Assembly (NCBI GenBank): GCA_031553855.1 | Contig: JAVBKW010000047.1 | Coordinates: 1 to 39,599 of the forward strand | Direction: 5' to 3' | Source of the DNA: RACS-047 sp031553855 | GTDB taxonomy: Bacteria > Bacillota > Clostridia > Christensenellales > Pumilibacteraceae | Length of the DNA stretch: 39,599 nt | Shown here: positions 23,459-31,273 of the stretch, piece after piece | Layout: every line of letters starts with the position of its first letter | Numbering within the stretch: position 1 is the stretch's first letter | The notes under the pieces: model-generated | Seen by the model: the letters and a program-made list of their open reading frames with translations, nothing else | Database searches by the model: none | Told to the model about the DNA's origin: nothing | Position numbers and translations under genes: made by a program

Positions 23459-25679
23459 GATTAAAGTAGTTTTTTACGTCGTGCATATACATTGCGGCGT
23501 ACTCAAAGTCGTTATCGTTCAAGCAGGTGACGGTCAGCTCTATATAGCGTTTAAGAGCCGAGAAACCCATTTTTTCGGCGGAAACGAGGAAGCCGCGCGC
23601 CGCCGCGAGAGCCTTTTCCTTATCATGCCCGGCGATTGCTGCGTTTAATTTATCGTAATAGACTCCGCTGAAAAAACCCTCGTTTTCAGTTTCGGAATCA
23701 TTTTTAGCGGATATATTTTCCTGATAGCTCGCAGTTTTTTGCTGCGGCAGCAATAGCTCGCGCACAGTTTTTTTAAGTATTTCCGTATCGACCGGTTTTC
23801 CAAGGTGCGCGTCCATTCCCGCGTTTAAGGATTTTTTGATATCGTCGGTGAAAACGTTTGCGCTCATCGCCGCTATTTTTACGGTTTTCGCGTCGGCTTT
23901 TGCGCTGGACCTTATGGCGCGCGTCGCTTCAAACCCGTCCATAACGGGCATCTGGATATCCATCAGGATAATATCATAGCTATCGGAATTGAACTTTTCG
24001 ACGGCGGCCGCGCCGTTTTCAGCGTGGTCGAAAGATAAGCCTGAACTCAGCAGCAGCTCCTCGATAATAATTCGGTTGATTTCGATATCGTCCACGATAA
24101 GGCATTTTTTATTTCTTAGCTCCCCGTCGGCTATGGTAACGGAATCTTTAGCTTTATCTGCGGCAGCTGAGCCGGACTCGGAATAGGGAAGAGAAATAGT
24201 GAAAGAAAATTCACTGCCCTTTCCTGCCTCGCTTACAACTTTAATCTGCCCGCCCATGATCTCGACTATTTTCTTACAAATAGCAAGCCCCAGCCCCGTG
24301 CCGCCGAACCTGCGCGTGATAGAGTTGTCGGCCTGGGTAAAAGCGTTGAAAAGCCCTGCGACCTGCTCTGCCGTCATGCCTATTCCGGTGTCGGAAACGC
24401 TGAAAAGTATTTCGGCTTTCCCCGCAACTTTAGAAACAAGGCTTGTTTTAAACAAAATTTTGCCGCCCGCCGGAGTAAATTTTACCGCGTTAGACAATAA
24501 ATTCAGCACGACCTGCGATATGCGCAGCGCGTCGCCCGACACAGTTTCCGGAATGCCCTCGCCGCGCTCGACAGTAAAATCTATCTTTTTTTCATCCGCC
24601 TTCTGCGCGTTGACGGTTTTTGCCTTTGAAAGTATGCTCTCAAAGCTGAACGGCTCGCTCGCCAGCTCAAACTTGCCCGATTCTATTTTAGAAAGGTCGA
24701 GGACGTCGTTTATAAGGCTTAAAAGATGCTTTGAGGACGTTTCGATTTGGTCGATACACGCCATCGCTTTCTCGCCGCCGCCCATTTTTGCTATTTGGGT
24801 CATTCCGATGACGGCGTTCAAAGGCGTGCGCATTTCATGGCTCATGTGTGATAGGAAGTCGCTTTTGGCCCGGCTCGCGTATTCGGCGGCAAGCTTAGTT
24901 TCCATAAGGTTTTTTTCCAGCTTTTTTTGCAGGGAAATATCCACAAGCGTGTCTATCAAATATTCCTTACCCTGAAGCTTGATCCACGTTCCGGTTTTGA
25001 TTACCGGCACGCTCGTACCGTCCGGGCGGCTGATAAGCCTCTCTCCCGTAATAGCTTTAATATGTTTTTCAAGCAGGTGCGGGCACATATCCGGGTTTTT
25101 TTTGCAGAGCATATCGCAACACTTTGCGCCCAGCACCTCTCCCATAGGCTTTTGAAGCAACTCGCAGAAGAAATTATTTGCCATAGTGACGACGAATTTT
25201 TCCATATCAATAAGCACTACGCCGATCTGCATAGAGTCTATGACCTGCTGGAAAAGCTCGTTGGTTTCCGACAGCTTTTCGTTGGCCTCGATTATCGCGC
25301 TGATGTCTTTCATCGTCGCGGCGGTGCCGTAAGGCTGCCCGTCCTTGCCGGTTAGCGGGAAAACGGTTTGATCCACTAAAATAGCATGGCCGTCCTTATG
25401 CCTTAAAAAGCCGCGCCCGTTCCAAAACCCTTTTTCAAAAACCGCCGGCTGAACAACGTTGAGCGCAAATTCACCAAAATTATTCGCATGTACTTCCGCA
25501 ATATGCTTAAACTTCGGCCGCTCGCCGTCCGCATAACCCATCATACGGTAGGCCGCGTCGTTAAGATAGAATAAATTCCCCTCCTCATCGGCGTAACCGA
25601 TAAAGTCGAAGGAGTTATTAACAAAATCCTGCTTAGCTTTTTTTAAAAGCGCAGCCTTTGATCCGGCGTTAGTTTTCAT
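23433..25679 (-). CDS. Hybrid sensor histidine kinase (PAS-PAS-HK-REC)
   Basis: A 748-residue cytoplasmic sensor without membrane segments. It has PAS 1 (about 16-130), PAS 2 (about 143-255) and the HisKA phosphorylation site H281 in MSHEMRTP. The ATPase domain has N-box LLSNAVKFTP and G-box GGTGLGLAI (459-467). The receiver has D530, D531, phosphoacceptor D574 (ILMDIQMP) and K628. A C-terminal tail of about 100 residues is helical and may be a degenerate Hpt, without a clear HxxKG. PAS 2 contains a Cys cluster (C187, C188, C192, C199), which could sense redox or metal. With no output regulator next to it, it could feed a phosphorelay; Spo0A is one candidate, but this is inference. Translation is probably leaderless. 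Confidence 0.9.
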   Translation of the reverse strand: MKTNAGSKAALLKKAKQDFVNNSFDFIGYADEEGNLFYLNDAAYRMMGYADGERPKFKHIAEVHANNFGEFALNVVQPAVFEKGFWNGRGFLRHKDGHAILVDQTVFPLTGKDGQPYGTAATMKDISAIIEANEKLSETNELFQQVIDSMQIGVVLIDMEKFVVTMANNFFCELLQKPMGEVLGAKCCDMLCKKNPDMCPHLLEKHIKAITGERLISRPDGTSVPVIKTGTWIKLQGKEYLIDTLVDISLQKKLEKNLMETKLAAEYASRAKSDFLSHMSHEMRTPLNAVIGMTQIAKMGGGEKAMACIDQIETSSKHLLSLINDVLDLSKIESGKFELASEPFSFESILSKAKTVNAQKADEKKIDFTVERGEGIPETVSGDALRISQVVLNLLSNAVKFTPAGGKILFKTSLVSKVAGKAEILFSVSDTGIGMTAEQVAGLFNAFTQADNSITRRFGGTGLGLAICKKIVEIMGGQIKVVSEAGKGSEFSFTISLPYSESGSAAADKAKDSVTIADGELRNKKCLIVDDIEINRIIIEELLLSSGLSFDHAENGAAAVEKFNSDSYDIILMDIQMPVMDGFEATRAIRSSAKADAKTVKIAAMSANVFTDDIKKSLNAGMDAHLGKPVDTEILKKTVRELLLPQQKTASYQENISAKNDSETENEGFFSGVYYDKLNAAIAGHDKEKALAAARGFLVSAEKMGFSALKRYIELTVTCLNDNDFEYAAMYMHDVKNYFNQAIEDKNI

Positions 25680-25685
25680 ACCTAT

Positions 25686-25714
25686 ATTCTACAACGAAAA
25701 ATGAATAATATCAA
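25686..25714 (-). promoter_or_regulatory. Promoter of the hybrid kinase, leaderless geometry
   Basis: Minus strand: TTGATA (25709-25714), 17 nt, TAGAAT (25686-25691), ATAGGT, then ATG at 25679. Confidence 0.7.
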
Positions 25715-25777
25715 TAGTTTTACCGCGATTATTTAAACGAAAAATTCGCGATAGCTTGAAAAAAACGATAAGAGTGC

Positions 25778-25972
25778 TTATTCATCTTTCCTTAAATTTG
25801 AATTCAGATTAATTAAGTGACTTGCAATGTCTTTTTTAAAAAAGATTGTAATATTAGGCGGAATGGTTTCAATCAAACATTTTGAACAAAGCCCCGCTTT
25901 GCTTATGCTGATTTCAATAAACGGACAAAACCCATCTTTATTATATAAACAAAAATTAAAATTGCATTTCAT
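25778..25972 (-). CDS. Small cysteine-rich protein beside an XRE regulator
   Basis: A 64-residue protein with five cysteines (C3, C8, C16, C29, C32), the last two as CSKC, and a hydrophobic middle. The spacing suggests metal binding. I recall similar short clostridial proteins (CxFNxC...CxxC) next to helix-turn-helix genes but know no function. ATG follows GGGAG by 10 nt. It is divergent from the XRE gene at 26064 and shares its operator region, so it may be that regulator's main target. Confidence 0.65.
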   Translation of the reverse strand: MKCNFNFCLYNKDGFCPFIEISISKAGLCSKCLIETIPPNITIFFKKDIASHLINLNSNLRKDE

Positions 25973-26007
25973 TTTTTCAGCTCCCTAACTACGATAATTA
26001 CATTGTA

Positions 26008-26053
26008 TTTCACCGATTCGTGAAAGTCTACACTTTTTCGCGCATCCGTGAAA
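26008..26053. promoter_or_regulatory. Paired operators between divergent small genes
   Basis: TTTCAC-N6-GTGAAA (26008-26025) and TTTCGC-N6-GTGAAA (26036-26053) are two inverted repeats with the same half-sites, spaced 28 nt apart. The second abuts the start of the XRE gene, consistent with autorepression. Confidence 0.75.
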
Positions 26054-26063
26054 TAATATTAAT

Positions 26064-26267
26064 ATGTACAGAGAAAAATTCACAAAAAATCTGAATGATT
26101 TATGCAAAGGCAAGACTATTTCTTCTATTGCAAAGGAAATGGGGATCAACCATCAGACCCTTCAAAGATATCTGCATAATGAAATGGAAATTTCTTTGGA
26201 AAATCTATGCAAAATTGCCGATTACTTCAACGAGGATCTTGATTATCTGACCGGAAGAAAGGAATAA
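26064..26267 (+). CDS. Small XRE-family regulator (67 aa)
   Basis: A single helix-turn-helix domain (about 16-62): TISSIAKEMGINHQTLQRYL, with a C-terminal DLDYLTG as in Cro/C1-like regulators. No ribosome site precedes ATG, and it is the only start in the frame before the HTH, so it is probably read from a leaderless or very short transcript; the -10 box is not clear here. It faces a Cys-rich small gene across two matched operators. A bidirectional terminator at 26293 closes the gene. Confidence 0.85.
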   Translation: MYREKFTKNLNDLCKGKTISSIAKEMGINHQTLQRYLHNEMEISLENLCKIADYFNEDLDYLTGRKE

Positions 26268-26292
26268 TACTGAAAACGTCTGATTTATCCGG

Positions 26293-26344
26293 CGCAAAAA
26301 AAAGAGTGTAAATCCGCTGGAGAATTTACACTCTTTTTTTGCGC
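26293..26344. terminator. Long bidirectional terminator
   Basis: GCGCAAAAAAAAGAGTGTAA (26293-26312) continues to AATCC and pairs with GGA-gAATTTACACTCTTTTTTTGC. It serves the XRE gene (+) and the PerR-like gene (-). Confidence 0.85.
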
Positions 26345-26361
26345 CCGCTTATTTAAAGTTT

Positions 26362-26745
26362 TTAAAGTTTTTTGCAGCAACTGCAAAAGCCTTTAAAAAC
26401 GATATCGTGCGATATTATTTGAGAGCCGCCGTTTTTTTCCGCCGCCTCGTTCAAATTTGACTGATACGGCATTTCGATATCAAATACCCTGCCGCAGGAT
26501 GAACAGAGTATATGATAATGCTTGTCTGTAAAGAAGTCGAAACGGTCGGCGGAGCCAGGGACGGCGACGCGCAGTATCTCGCCGCTTTGCGCCATCTGGC
26601 TTAAGTTGCGGTAGACCGTCCCCTTAGACACAGTGGGGTGATTTTGACGGATAAAAGAAAAAATTTCTTCCGCGCAGGGATGGTTTTTCAGCGAATTGAC
26701 CGCGTCTTTTATAAGGCCTTTTTGCAGCGTATTGCGTTCGTTCAT
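26362..26745 (-). CDS. Fur-family regulator, PerR-like
   Basis: A 127-residue Fur-type repressor. The winged helix includes TVSKGTVYRNLSQMAQSGEI (38-57). The structural zinc site is C81, C84 with C121, C124 (GFCSCC). Candidate regulatory ligands are H36, H76 and H78. PerR senses peroxide by metal-catalysed oxidation of its histidines. It is the last gene of the rubredoxin / FprA / PerR operon (18 nt after FprA), and a Fur/PerR-type box sits at the operon start, so it probably represses its own operon until oxidants appear. Confidence 0.88.
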   Translation of the reverse strand: MNERNTLQKGLIKDAVNSLKNHPCAEEIFSFIRQNHPTVSKGTVYRNLSQMAQSGEILRVAVPGSADRFDFFTDKHYHILCSSCGRVFDIEMPYQSNLNEAAEKNGGSQIISHDIVFKGFCSCCKKL

Positions 26746-26763
26746 TTTCTCTCCCGCACTTTC

Positions 26764-27972
26764 TTATTTAAGGTCGGCAATTGCGGCGGCAAACTCCGCG
26801 CCGAAAGATTTTGCAGCGTCAAGCTCTTCTTGTGACGGCGTGAAATTGACCTTAAGCTGTTTGTCAAAGACGGCGCATTTAAGCCCTGTGAGCCTTGCTG
26901 TGACGTTAGGGAGAGCCTCGCCGCTCCAACCGAACGATCCGAACAGCGCGCAAGGGCGTTTTGCGGCGTTAATCGCGTCGAATCCCGCAAGCAGCTGCCA
27001 GACGGGCGCGACGGCGTCGCGGTTGAGCGTGGGAGTGCCGATAAGGAACGCGTCTGACGAATTTAAAAGGCCTTGCAGCAGCGCAAGATCGTACTCGATG
27101 ATATTGTAAAGCGCGGCCTTAGCCGCAGGCTTAACTGACAAAATCCCTTCGCGCACAGCCTTTGCAAGTTTCTCGGTGTTGCCGTACGCGGAGCAGTAAA
27201 AGATGGGGATGCTGAGCGCAGTTTTTTTGATTTGCGCCGACCATTCTTTATACAGCGAAACGACCTCCGCCGCGCAGCCGCCTTTTGTAAGCACAGGGCC
27301 GTGGCTCGTACAGAAATATTCCGCCCCCAAAGGTTCAAGTTTTTCAAGGCCCTTACGCACATACGGCAGAAACGGCCCGAAAATCGCATCGAAATAGTTT
27401 TTTAAAGCGTACAGGTATTGGCCCTTATACGTTATCTTATTGTCAAAAAGCTGCGGCTCGCAGTAGTGGCTGCCCAAAAAATCGCAGGTGAAAACCGCTT
27501 TTTCCTCCGGGCAATATGTGAACATAGAGTCCGGCCAATGCAGGAACGGCGCGGAAATAAACTGAAGCGTCCTGCCGCCGAGGTCAAGCGTCTCGCCGTC
27601 GCGCACTACCCTTAATTCAAGCTGCGGCAAATTCGTTATCTGCTTTATATATATCGCCCCCGCCGCGCTCGTTAAAATTTGCATATCGGGATATACTTTT
27701 AAAAGCTTTGCAACGCTGCCGGTATGATCGGGCTCGCAATGGTTAAGGATAAGGTAATCGATTTTCGCCCCGCCCGCCGCATTTTTCACATTCTCAATAA
27801 AATAATCGAAAAAACTGCTGTGAGCCGTTTCCACAAGCGCAAGCTTTTCCTTCCCCTTAACAAGGTAGGAATTATAGCTCGTTCCGAAATCCGTCCGCAT
27901 AATAATGTCGAACACGCGCAAATTCGGGTTCAATACGCCCGTATAAAAAATAGACTCTGTGATTTTATTCAT
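26764..27972 (-). CDS. Flavodiiron protein FprA (oxygen/NO reductase)
   Basis: A 402-residue protein. The beta-lactamase-like diiron domain carries H78, E80, D82 and H83 (HCEPDH), H145, D164 and H224 as iron ligands. The flavodoxin domain (about 255-402) binds FMN. The enzyme reduces oxygen to water (or NO to N2O) in anaerobes, fed by rubredoxin. The rubredoxin gene lies 70 nt upstream on the same strand, and a PerR-like gene follows. Start ATG has AAGGA. All iron ligands are present. Confidence 0.95.
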   Translation of the reverse strand: MNKITESIFYTGVLNPNLRVFDIIMRTDFGTSYNSYLVKGKEKLALVETAHSSFFDYFIENVKNAAGGAKIDYLILNHCEPDHTGSVAKLLKVYPDMQILTSAAGAIYIKQITNLPQLELRVVRDGETLDLGGRTLQFISAPFLHWPDSMFTYCPEEKAVFTCDFLGSHYCEPQLFDNKITYKGQYLYALKNYFDAIFGPFLPYVRKGLEKLEPLGAEYFCTSHGPVLTKGGCAAEVVSLYKEWSAQIKKTALSIPIFYCSAYGNTEKLAKAVREGILSVKPAAKAALYNIIEYDLALLQGLLNSSDAFLIGTPTLNRDAVAPVWQLLAGFDAINAAKRPCALFGSFGWSGEALPNVTARLTGLKCAVFDKQLKVNFTPSQEELDAAKSFGAEFAAAIADLK

Positions 27973-28042
27973 AAGCCGTCCTTATATAAATATAAATCTA
28001 AGATGCTTTCCCTTTTTTAAAAAGGGATTTAATGCAGCGGAA

Positions 28043-28201
28043 CTATTCCGCTGCAAACATGCTCTTATCCACTCCGCACATCGGGCATGTGTAATCATCG
28101 GGCAGATCCTCGAACTTTGTGCCGGGTGCAACGCCGTTGATATCGTCGCCTGCGTCCTCGTCATAAACATAACCGCATACAGAACATACATATTTAGCCA
28201 T
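28043..28201 (-). CDS. Rubredoxin
   Basis: A 52-residue electron carrier with a single iron bound by CSVCGY (C6, C9) and CPMCG (C39, C42). In anaerobes it hands electrons to flavodiiron proteins such as the FprA encoded next. The frame opens earlier (28231), but MAKYVCSV at 28201 has a strong AAGGAG site and is the usual rubredoxin start. It is first in the operon, whose promoter overlaps a Fur/PerR-like box. Confidence 0.95.
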   Translation of the reverse strand: MAKYVCSVCGYVYDEDAGDDINGVAPGTKFEDLPDDYTCPMCGVDKSMFAAE

Positions 28202-28285
28202 TTTTTTAATCTCCTTTTTCCTTAATAGCAAGACTGTGAAAAGAGTTGATTATAATTTAAGCAACTCCAGTCACCATCTTGTTAA

Positions 28286-28337
28286 TAGGAATCATTCTCA
28301 ATAAGAACATTCTAAACCATAAATTCAGAGTTGTCAA
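28286..28337 (-). promoter_or_regulatory. Promoter and PerR/Fur-like box of the rubredoxin operon
   Basis: Minus strand: TTGACA (28332-28337), 17 nt, TAGAAT (28309-28314). TGAGAAT-G-ATTCCTA (28286-28300) is a 7-1-7 inverted repeat at the transcription start, close to the Fur/PerR consensus. It fits negative control by the PerR-like protein at the end of the same operon. Confidence 0.7.
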
Positions 28338-28380
28338 GGGTTTTCTTCTGTTTCGCCGGAACTTATTTCTGTTTTTTCGT

Positions 28381-28851
28381 CTATGCTATTTCTTCTGTTT
28401 CATCCGAACTTGCGGCGTCCTCTATCGTTTCTTCCTTTCTGTTTTCGGTTTTGGCCGTATCTATATTGTTGCGGTATACGATAAACCGGCACCACAGAAA
28501 TTCAAGAGCAAGGTTTTGCACCATATTTATAAAAAGCACCAAGTATTCGTTAAGGCCTTTGAGCGTCAGAAAATCGGTCAAGTATATTGAATACGGAGCG
28601 AAGAAAACGTAAAAGAGCGCGGCTAAAAGCATTGCAACCGGAACGTTTTTTGCCGACTTGAACGTGAATTTACGGTTTAGCGTGAAGTTGTACAGCACCG
28701 AACACGCAAGCGCAATAAAGTACGACACCCAGTGGTCAAGCTTCAACAGCTCGTTTAAGAGCGTGAAAACGGCCGTCTGGATAACTCCCGCCGAAATCGA
28801 AAACAGCGTGAATTTCAGCATTTGACCAAATGTTTTATTGTCTTTTTTCAT
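28381..28851 (-). CDS. GtrA-family membrane protein
   Basis: A 156-residue protein with four helices. The N-terminal half has the family pattern LKFTLFSISAGVIQTAVF and NFTLNRKFTF (about 55-64), typical of GtrA proteins, which move lipid-linked sugars in wall or teichoic-acid glycosylation. The C-terminal tail (about 125-156) is acidic and probably disordered. ATG is preceded by AGAAGGG. No glycosyltransferase gene is adjacent. Confidence 0.85.
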   Translation of the reverse strand: MKKDNKTFGQMLKFTLFSISAGVIQTAVFTLLNELLKLDHWVSYFIALACSVLYNFTLNRKFTFKSAKNVPVAMLLAALFYVFFAPYSIYLTDFLTLKGLNEYLVLFINMVQNLALEFLWCRFIVYRNNIDTAKTENRKEETIEDAASSDETEEIA

Positions 28852-28901
28852 TCGTGACCCTTCTGTTCCTTTGTAAAATTTTCAAAAGTAATACTTGACG
28901 T

Positions 28902-29771
28902 TTATTCAAACAAACCGGCCTTATCCTTAAACAGCTCGTAATAAGCCTTAATATTTTCAAGCTCCTGCCATTTTCTGACCTTTACCTCCCCGCCCAGATC
29001 GTAGATTTTCGCGCCGGAGGCCGAGAGCAGAAAGGGGGAATGCGTCGCTATGATGAACTGGCAGTTAAAAAAACGTGCGTGGTTTTCTATAATGGCCTTA
29101 AGCTCAAGCTGGAGCGCGGGCGACATACTGTTTTCAGGCTCGTCTAATAGATAAAGATTGTTTTCATTTATTTCGCGCTCAAAAAACAGTATCGCGTTTT
29201 CGCCGTTTGAAAACTGACGGGCTTTTGCGTTTGAACGCGAATCGACAAATTTGCGTTTTGAGCTTTTTCGCGCCGCAAATATTTCGCCCGCGCGCTCTAA
29301 ATCGTTATTGATATCGACTCTTGCGTATTTAAGCTCGCCATACAGCGCGCGCAAACGCTCTTTTTCCTGTTCCGTCTTTTGATTATTATATTTAGTTTCC
29401 TCAATGATATCGAAAACGTCGTTAGATGTGAGCATTTTGGCTTTTTTGAGCGAGTCTTGGCCGAATTTGGATAAATGCGTGTCGCAGGCGGACGTGAAAA
29501 ACTCCATTCCCTTTGTGCGGTGCGGCTGTGTTTTGCGCTGCGCCCCGATAGTGTCGGCGATTATATTTAAGAGCGTGGTTTTGCCGCAGCCGTTGCCGCC
29601 GTAGAAAAAAGTTATCGGCTCAAACTCCAGCTCTCTTAAATTTTTCCTTGAAAAAAATCCCGCCGGAAACGACTCCTCAAGCCCGTACATATTGACAGAG
29701 TTCGCCGCAATCGACCAGTTCTTATCCTCATCGGCCAGTGTAAAGCGTTTTAAATAAAGCATTGCGTTCAT
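28902..29771 (-). CDS. AAA/ABC-type ATPase (SMC-like, OLD-related)
   Basis: Starting at 29771 the protein has 289 residues. Walker A is GGNGCGKTT (58-66), signature-like FSNGENAILFF lies at about 185, Walker B is LYLLDEPENSMSP and a later H-loop is ATHSPF. This is the stand-alone AAA_15/AAA_21 type ATPase, sometimes paired with nucleases or toxins. None is adjacent here, and the preceding gene on the strand lies beyond a palindrome region. ATG at 29771 is close to an AGGAGGG site (short spacing); ATG at 29762 is a second option, and 29792 lies upstream of the site. The role is unknown. Confidence 0.7.
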   Translation of the reverse strand: MNAMLYLKRFTLADEDKNWSIAANSVNMYGLEESFPAGFFSRKNLRELEFEPITFFYGGNGCGKTTLLNIIADTIGAQRKTQPHRTKGMEFFTSACDTHLSKFGQDSLKKAKMLTSNDVFDIIEETKYNNQKTEQEKERLRALYGELKYARVDINNDLERAGEIFAARKSSKRKFVDSRSNAKARQFSNGENAILFFEREINENNLYLLDEPENSMSPALQLELKAIIENHARFFNCQFIIATHSPFLLSASGAKIYDLGGEVKVRKWQELENIKAYYELFKDKAGLFE

Positions 29772-29852
29772 TTCCCTCCTTTTGCTACTCATCAGCCAAA
29801 GGCCTGTATCTATTTTCGATTTTATTCGTTTATTAACCGCTTTTACCCGCTA

Positions 29853-30062
29853 TTGCCCGGAGTGGGCAAAGAGTGTGGTTTTAGACGGGCAACAGGCGGC
29901 AACTCGGCTCACGCCGGTCTATACATGTTTTAAGGCTTAGACGGCATAGATATGGGGCGATCCGGACAGCTGGATTTGAGCCGGGGCGGGCGCGTATTTC
30001 TAATACGTAACCGCTCCGGATAAACACGGCAGTCCGCAGCGGCCCGTATATATGCCGTCTAA
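29853..30062. repeat. Palindromic elements between ATPase and radical SAM genes (P3)
   Basis: P3a: TTGCCC-N5-GGGCAA (29853-29869), and the minus-strand match of P2 (29884-29910, GAGCCGAGTTGCCGCCTGTT). P3b: 12-bp arms TTAGACGGCATA (29937-29948) and TATGCCGTCTAA (30051-30062), exactly centred on CGTAT-ttcta-ATACG (29993-30007). The right arm runs into the end of the radical SAM gene. Confidence 0.7.
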
Positions 30063-30940
30063 AAAAGAGGGATGAAACTCTCATCCACAGTCCCCCCCTC
30101 CTGAACAAGCGCGTTGGTTATGCCGATGGCGGAGGCGTAATCTATCAATTGAGAGTATTGTTTTTTTGATACGGGCTTGTTCAGCTCCGGATATTTTTCC
30201 TTATCCAGGCCTGCTGTGGGCGTGTATTGATTCATGATGCTTATTATTATGTCGTCTTTAAAAGCGGAATAAAGATAGTTTAGAACGCGCTTTGAGTCCG
30301 GCAGCAGCCCCGGCAGAGTCAGGTGGCGGACGACTACGCCCTTTTTCAGCATTCCGTCCGCATCAAAAACAGGCGCGCCGGTTTGGCCCGACATTTTTTT
30401 GAGCGCGGCGGAGGCGTACTCGAAATAATCGGGGCACGCGGAATATTTAGCCGCGTAGGCGTTGTCGTAATATTTAAAATCTGTCAGGTAGATATCCACA
30501 GTATTTTTTAAAGCGTCTATAATTTGGGGACGCTCGTAGCCGGACGTGTTGTAGACTATCGGAACCTTTAGCCCCTCTTTCCGCGCCTTTGCCACCGCGG
30601 GAATGATAACGAACGAATAATGAGTGGGAGAAACGAGGTTTATGTTATGCGCCCCGTCAAGTTCTAATCTCAAAAAAACTTCTGCAAGCTCTGATGAGTC
30701 CATTTTCTCAAACTCTTTTTCGCCGCGGGAAATTTTATGGTTCTGGCAATAGACGCATTTGAGCGGGCAGCGCGCAAAAAATACGGTACCGCTGCCGCGC
30801 CCGCCCGAAATAAACGGCTCCTCGAATTTATGGAGCGTAAATAGCGCGACCTCGGCTTTTGCGTCGGCCGCTTTTGTGCAATAGCTTTGCGTCCGGCAGC
30901 CGCGCGGGCAGAGCAGGCAGTTTTTCTTTCCCTCGTCCAT
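30059..30940 (-). CDS. PflX-like radical SAM protein
   Basis: A 293-residue protein related to pyruvate-formate-lyase activators (the PflX/COG1313 group). It has an N-terminal Cys-rich stretch (CLLCPRGC and a further Cys, a likely second iron-sulphur or zinc site) and then the radical SAM motif CPLKCVYC (CxxxCxxC). The conserved core continues with NINLVSPTHY and VYNTSGYE. The substrate is unknown; no glycyl radical enzyme lies nearby. Start: GTG at 30943 and ATG at 30940 are both possible. The TATAAT box ends 7 nt before the ATG and no ribosome site exists, so translation is nearly leaderless. The gene ends inside the P3b palindrome. Confidence 0.85.
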   Translation of the reverse strand: MDEGKKNCLLCPRGCRTQSYCTKAADAKAEVALFTLHKFEEPFISGGRGSGTVFFARCPLKCVYCQNHKISRGEKEFEKMDSSELAEVFLRLELDGAHNINLVSPTHYSFVIIPAVAKARKEGLKVPIVYNTSGYERPQIIDALKNTVDIYLTDFKYYDNAYAAKYSACPDYFEYASAALKKMSGQTGAPVFDADGMLKKGVVVRHLTLPGLLPDSKRVLNYLYSAFKDDIIISIMNQYTPTAGLDKEKYPELNKPVSKKQYSQLIDYASAIGITNALVQEGGTVDESFIPLF

Positions 30941-30947
30941 CACCGGT

Positions 30948-30953
30948 ATTATA
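30948..30953 (-). promoter_or_regulatory. Extended -10 of the radical SAM gene
   Basis: Minus strand TGT-TATAAT, 7 nt from the ATG. The -35 position is poor, so the extended -10 may drive it. Confidence 0.5.
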
Positions 30954-31058
30954 ACACCTATTGCGCAAATGCGCCACTAGATTTTTTCAAAGACCTTTTA
31001 CCTTAAGAAATTATTTCGTGTTTTTTTAAGATAAGGATTTGATTATAGCCTTTAAAAA

Positions 31059-31087
31059 TTGACTTATATTAATAAATAGTTTATACT
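31059..31087 (+). promoter_or_regulatory. Promoter of ilvC
   Basis: TTGACT (31059-31064), 17 nt, TATACT (31082-31087). The predicted start near 31094 gives a leader of about 180 nt. Confidence 0.7.
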
Positions 31088-31096
31088 GGAAAACAA

Positions 31097-31225
31097 ACTA
31101 GAAAAGAATTCATCGCCTCTCTTGCCGCTACGCTTGTTTTTGCGCCTCTTTAACGTATTAAATATACGCTCGGTCGGCGTCAAAACCAATTGTTGCTGCA
31201 CTCACGACGCAACTTCTTTTCTAGT
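31097..31225. repeat. Symmetric palindrome in the ilvC leader (P4)
   Basis: Perfect 12-bp arms ACTAGAAAAGAA (31097-31108) and TTCTTTTCTAGT (31214-31225). The centre is CGTAT-taaat-ATACG (31154-31168), exactly at the midpoint. Between them the two sides match imperfectly (for example CTTGTTTTTGCGCC on the left with the complement of GGCGTCAAAACCAA on the right). The whole 5' leader of ilvC would fold as one long hairpin. It has no T-box motif. Confidence 0.75.
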
Positions 31226-31273
31226 ATATTATGCGTCGGCTTTAACCGATAGCAGTCAAGGAGAAATATAAAT

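Noticed and set aside
28279..28612. Two plus-strand frames of about 100 codons
   Set aside because: They overlap the rubredoxin promoter and lie antisense to the GtrA gene; shadows.
31094..31273. T-box or leader peptide for ilvC
   Set aside because: No T-box AGGGTGG-type motif and no convincing leader frame rich in branched-chain codons. The leader is a palindrome.
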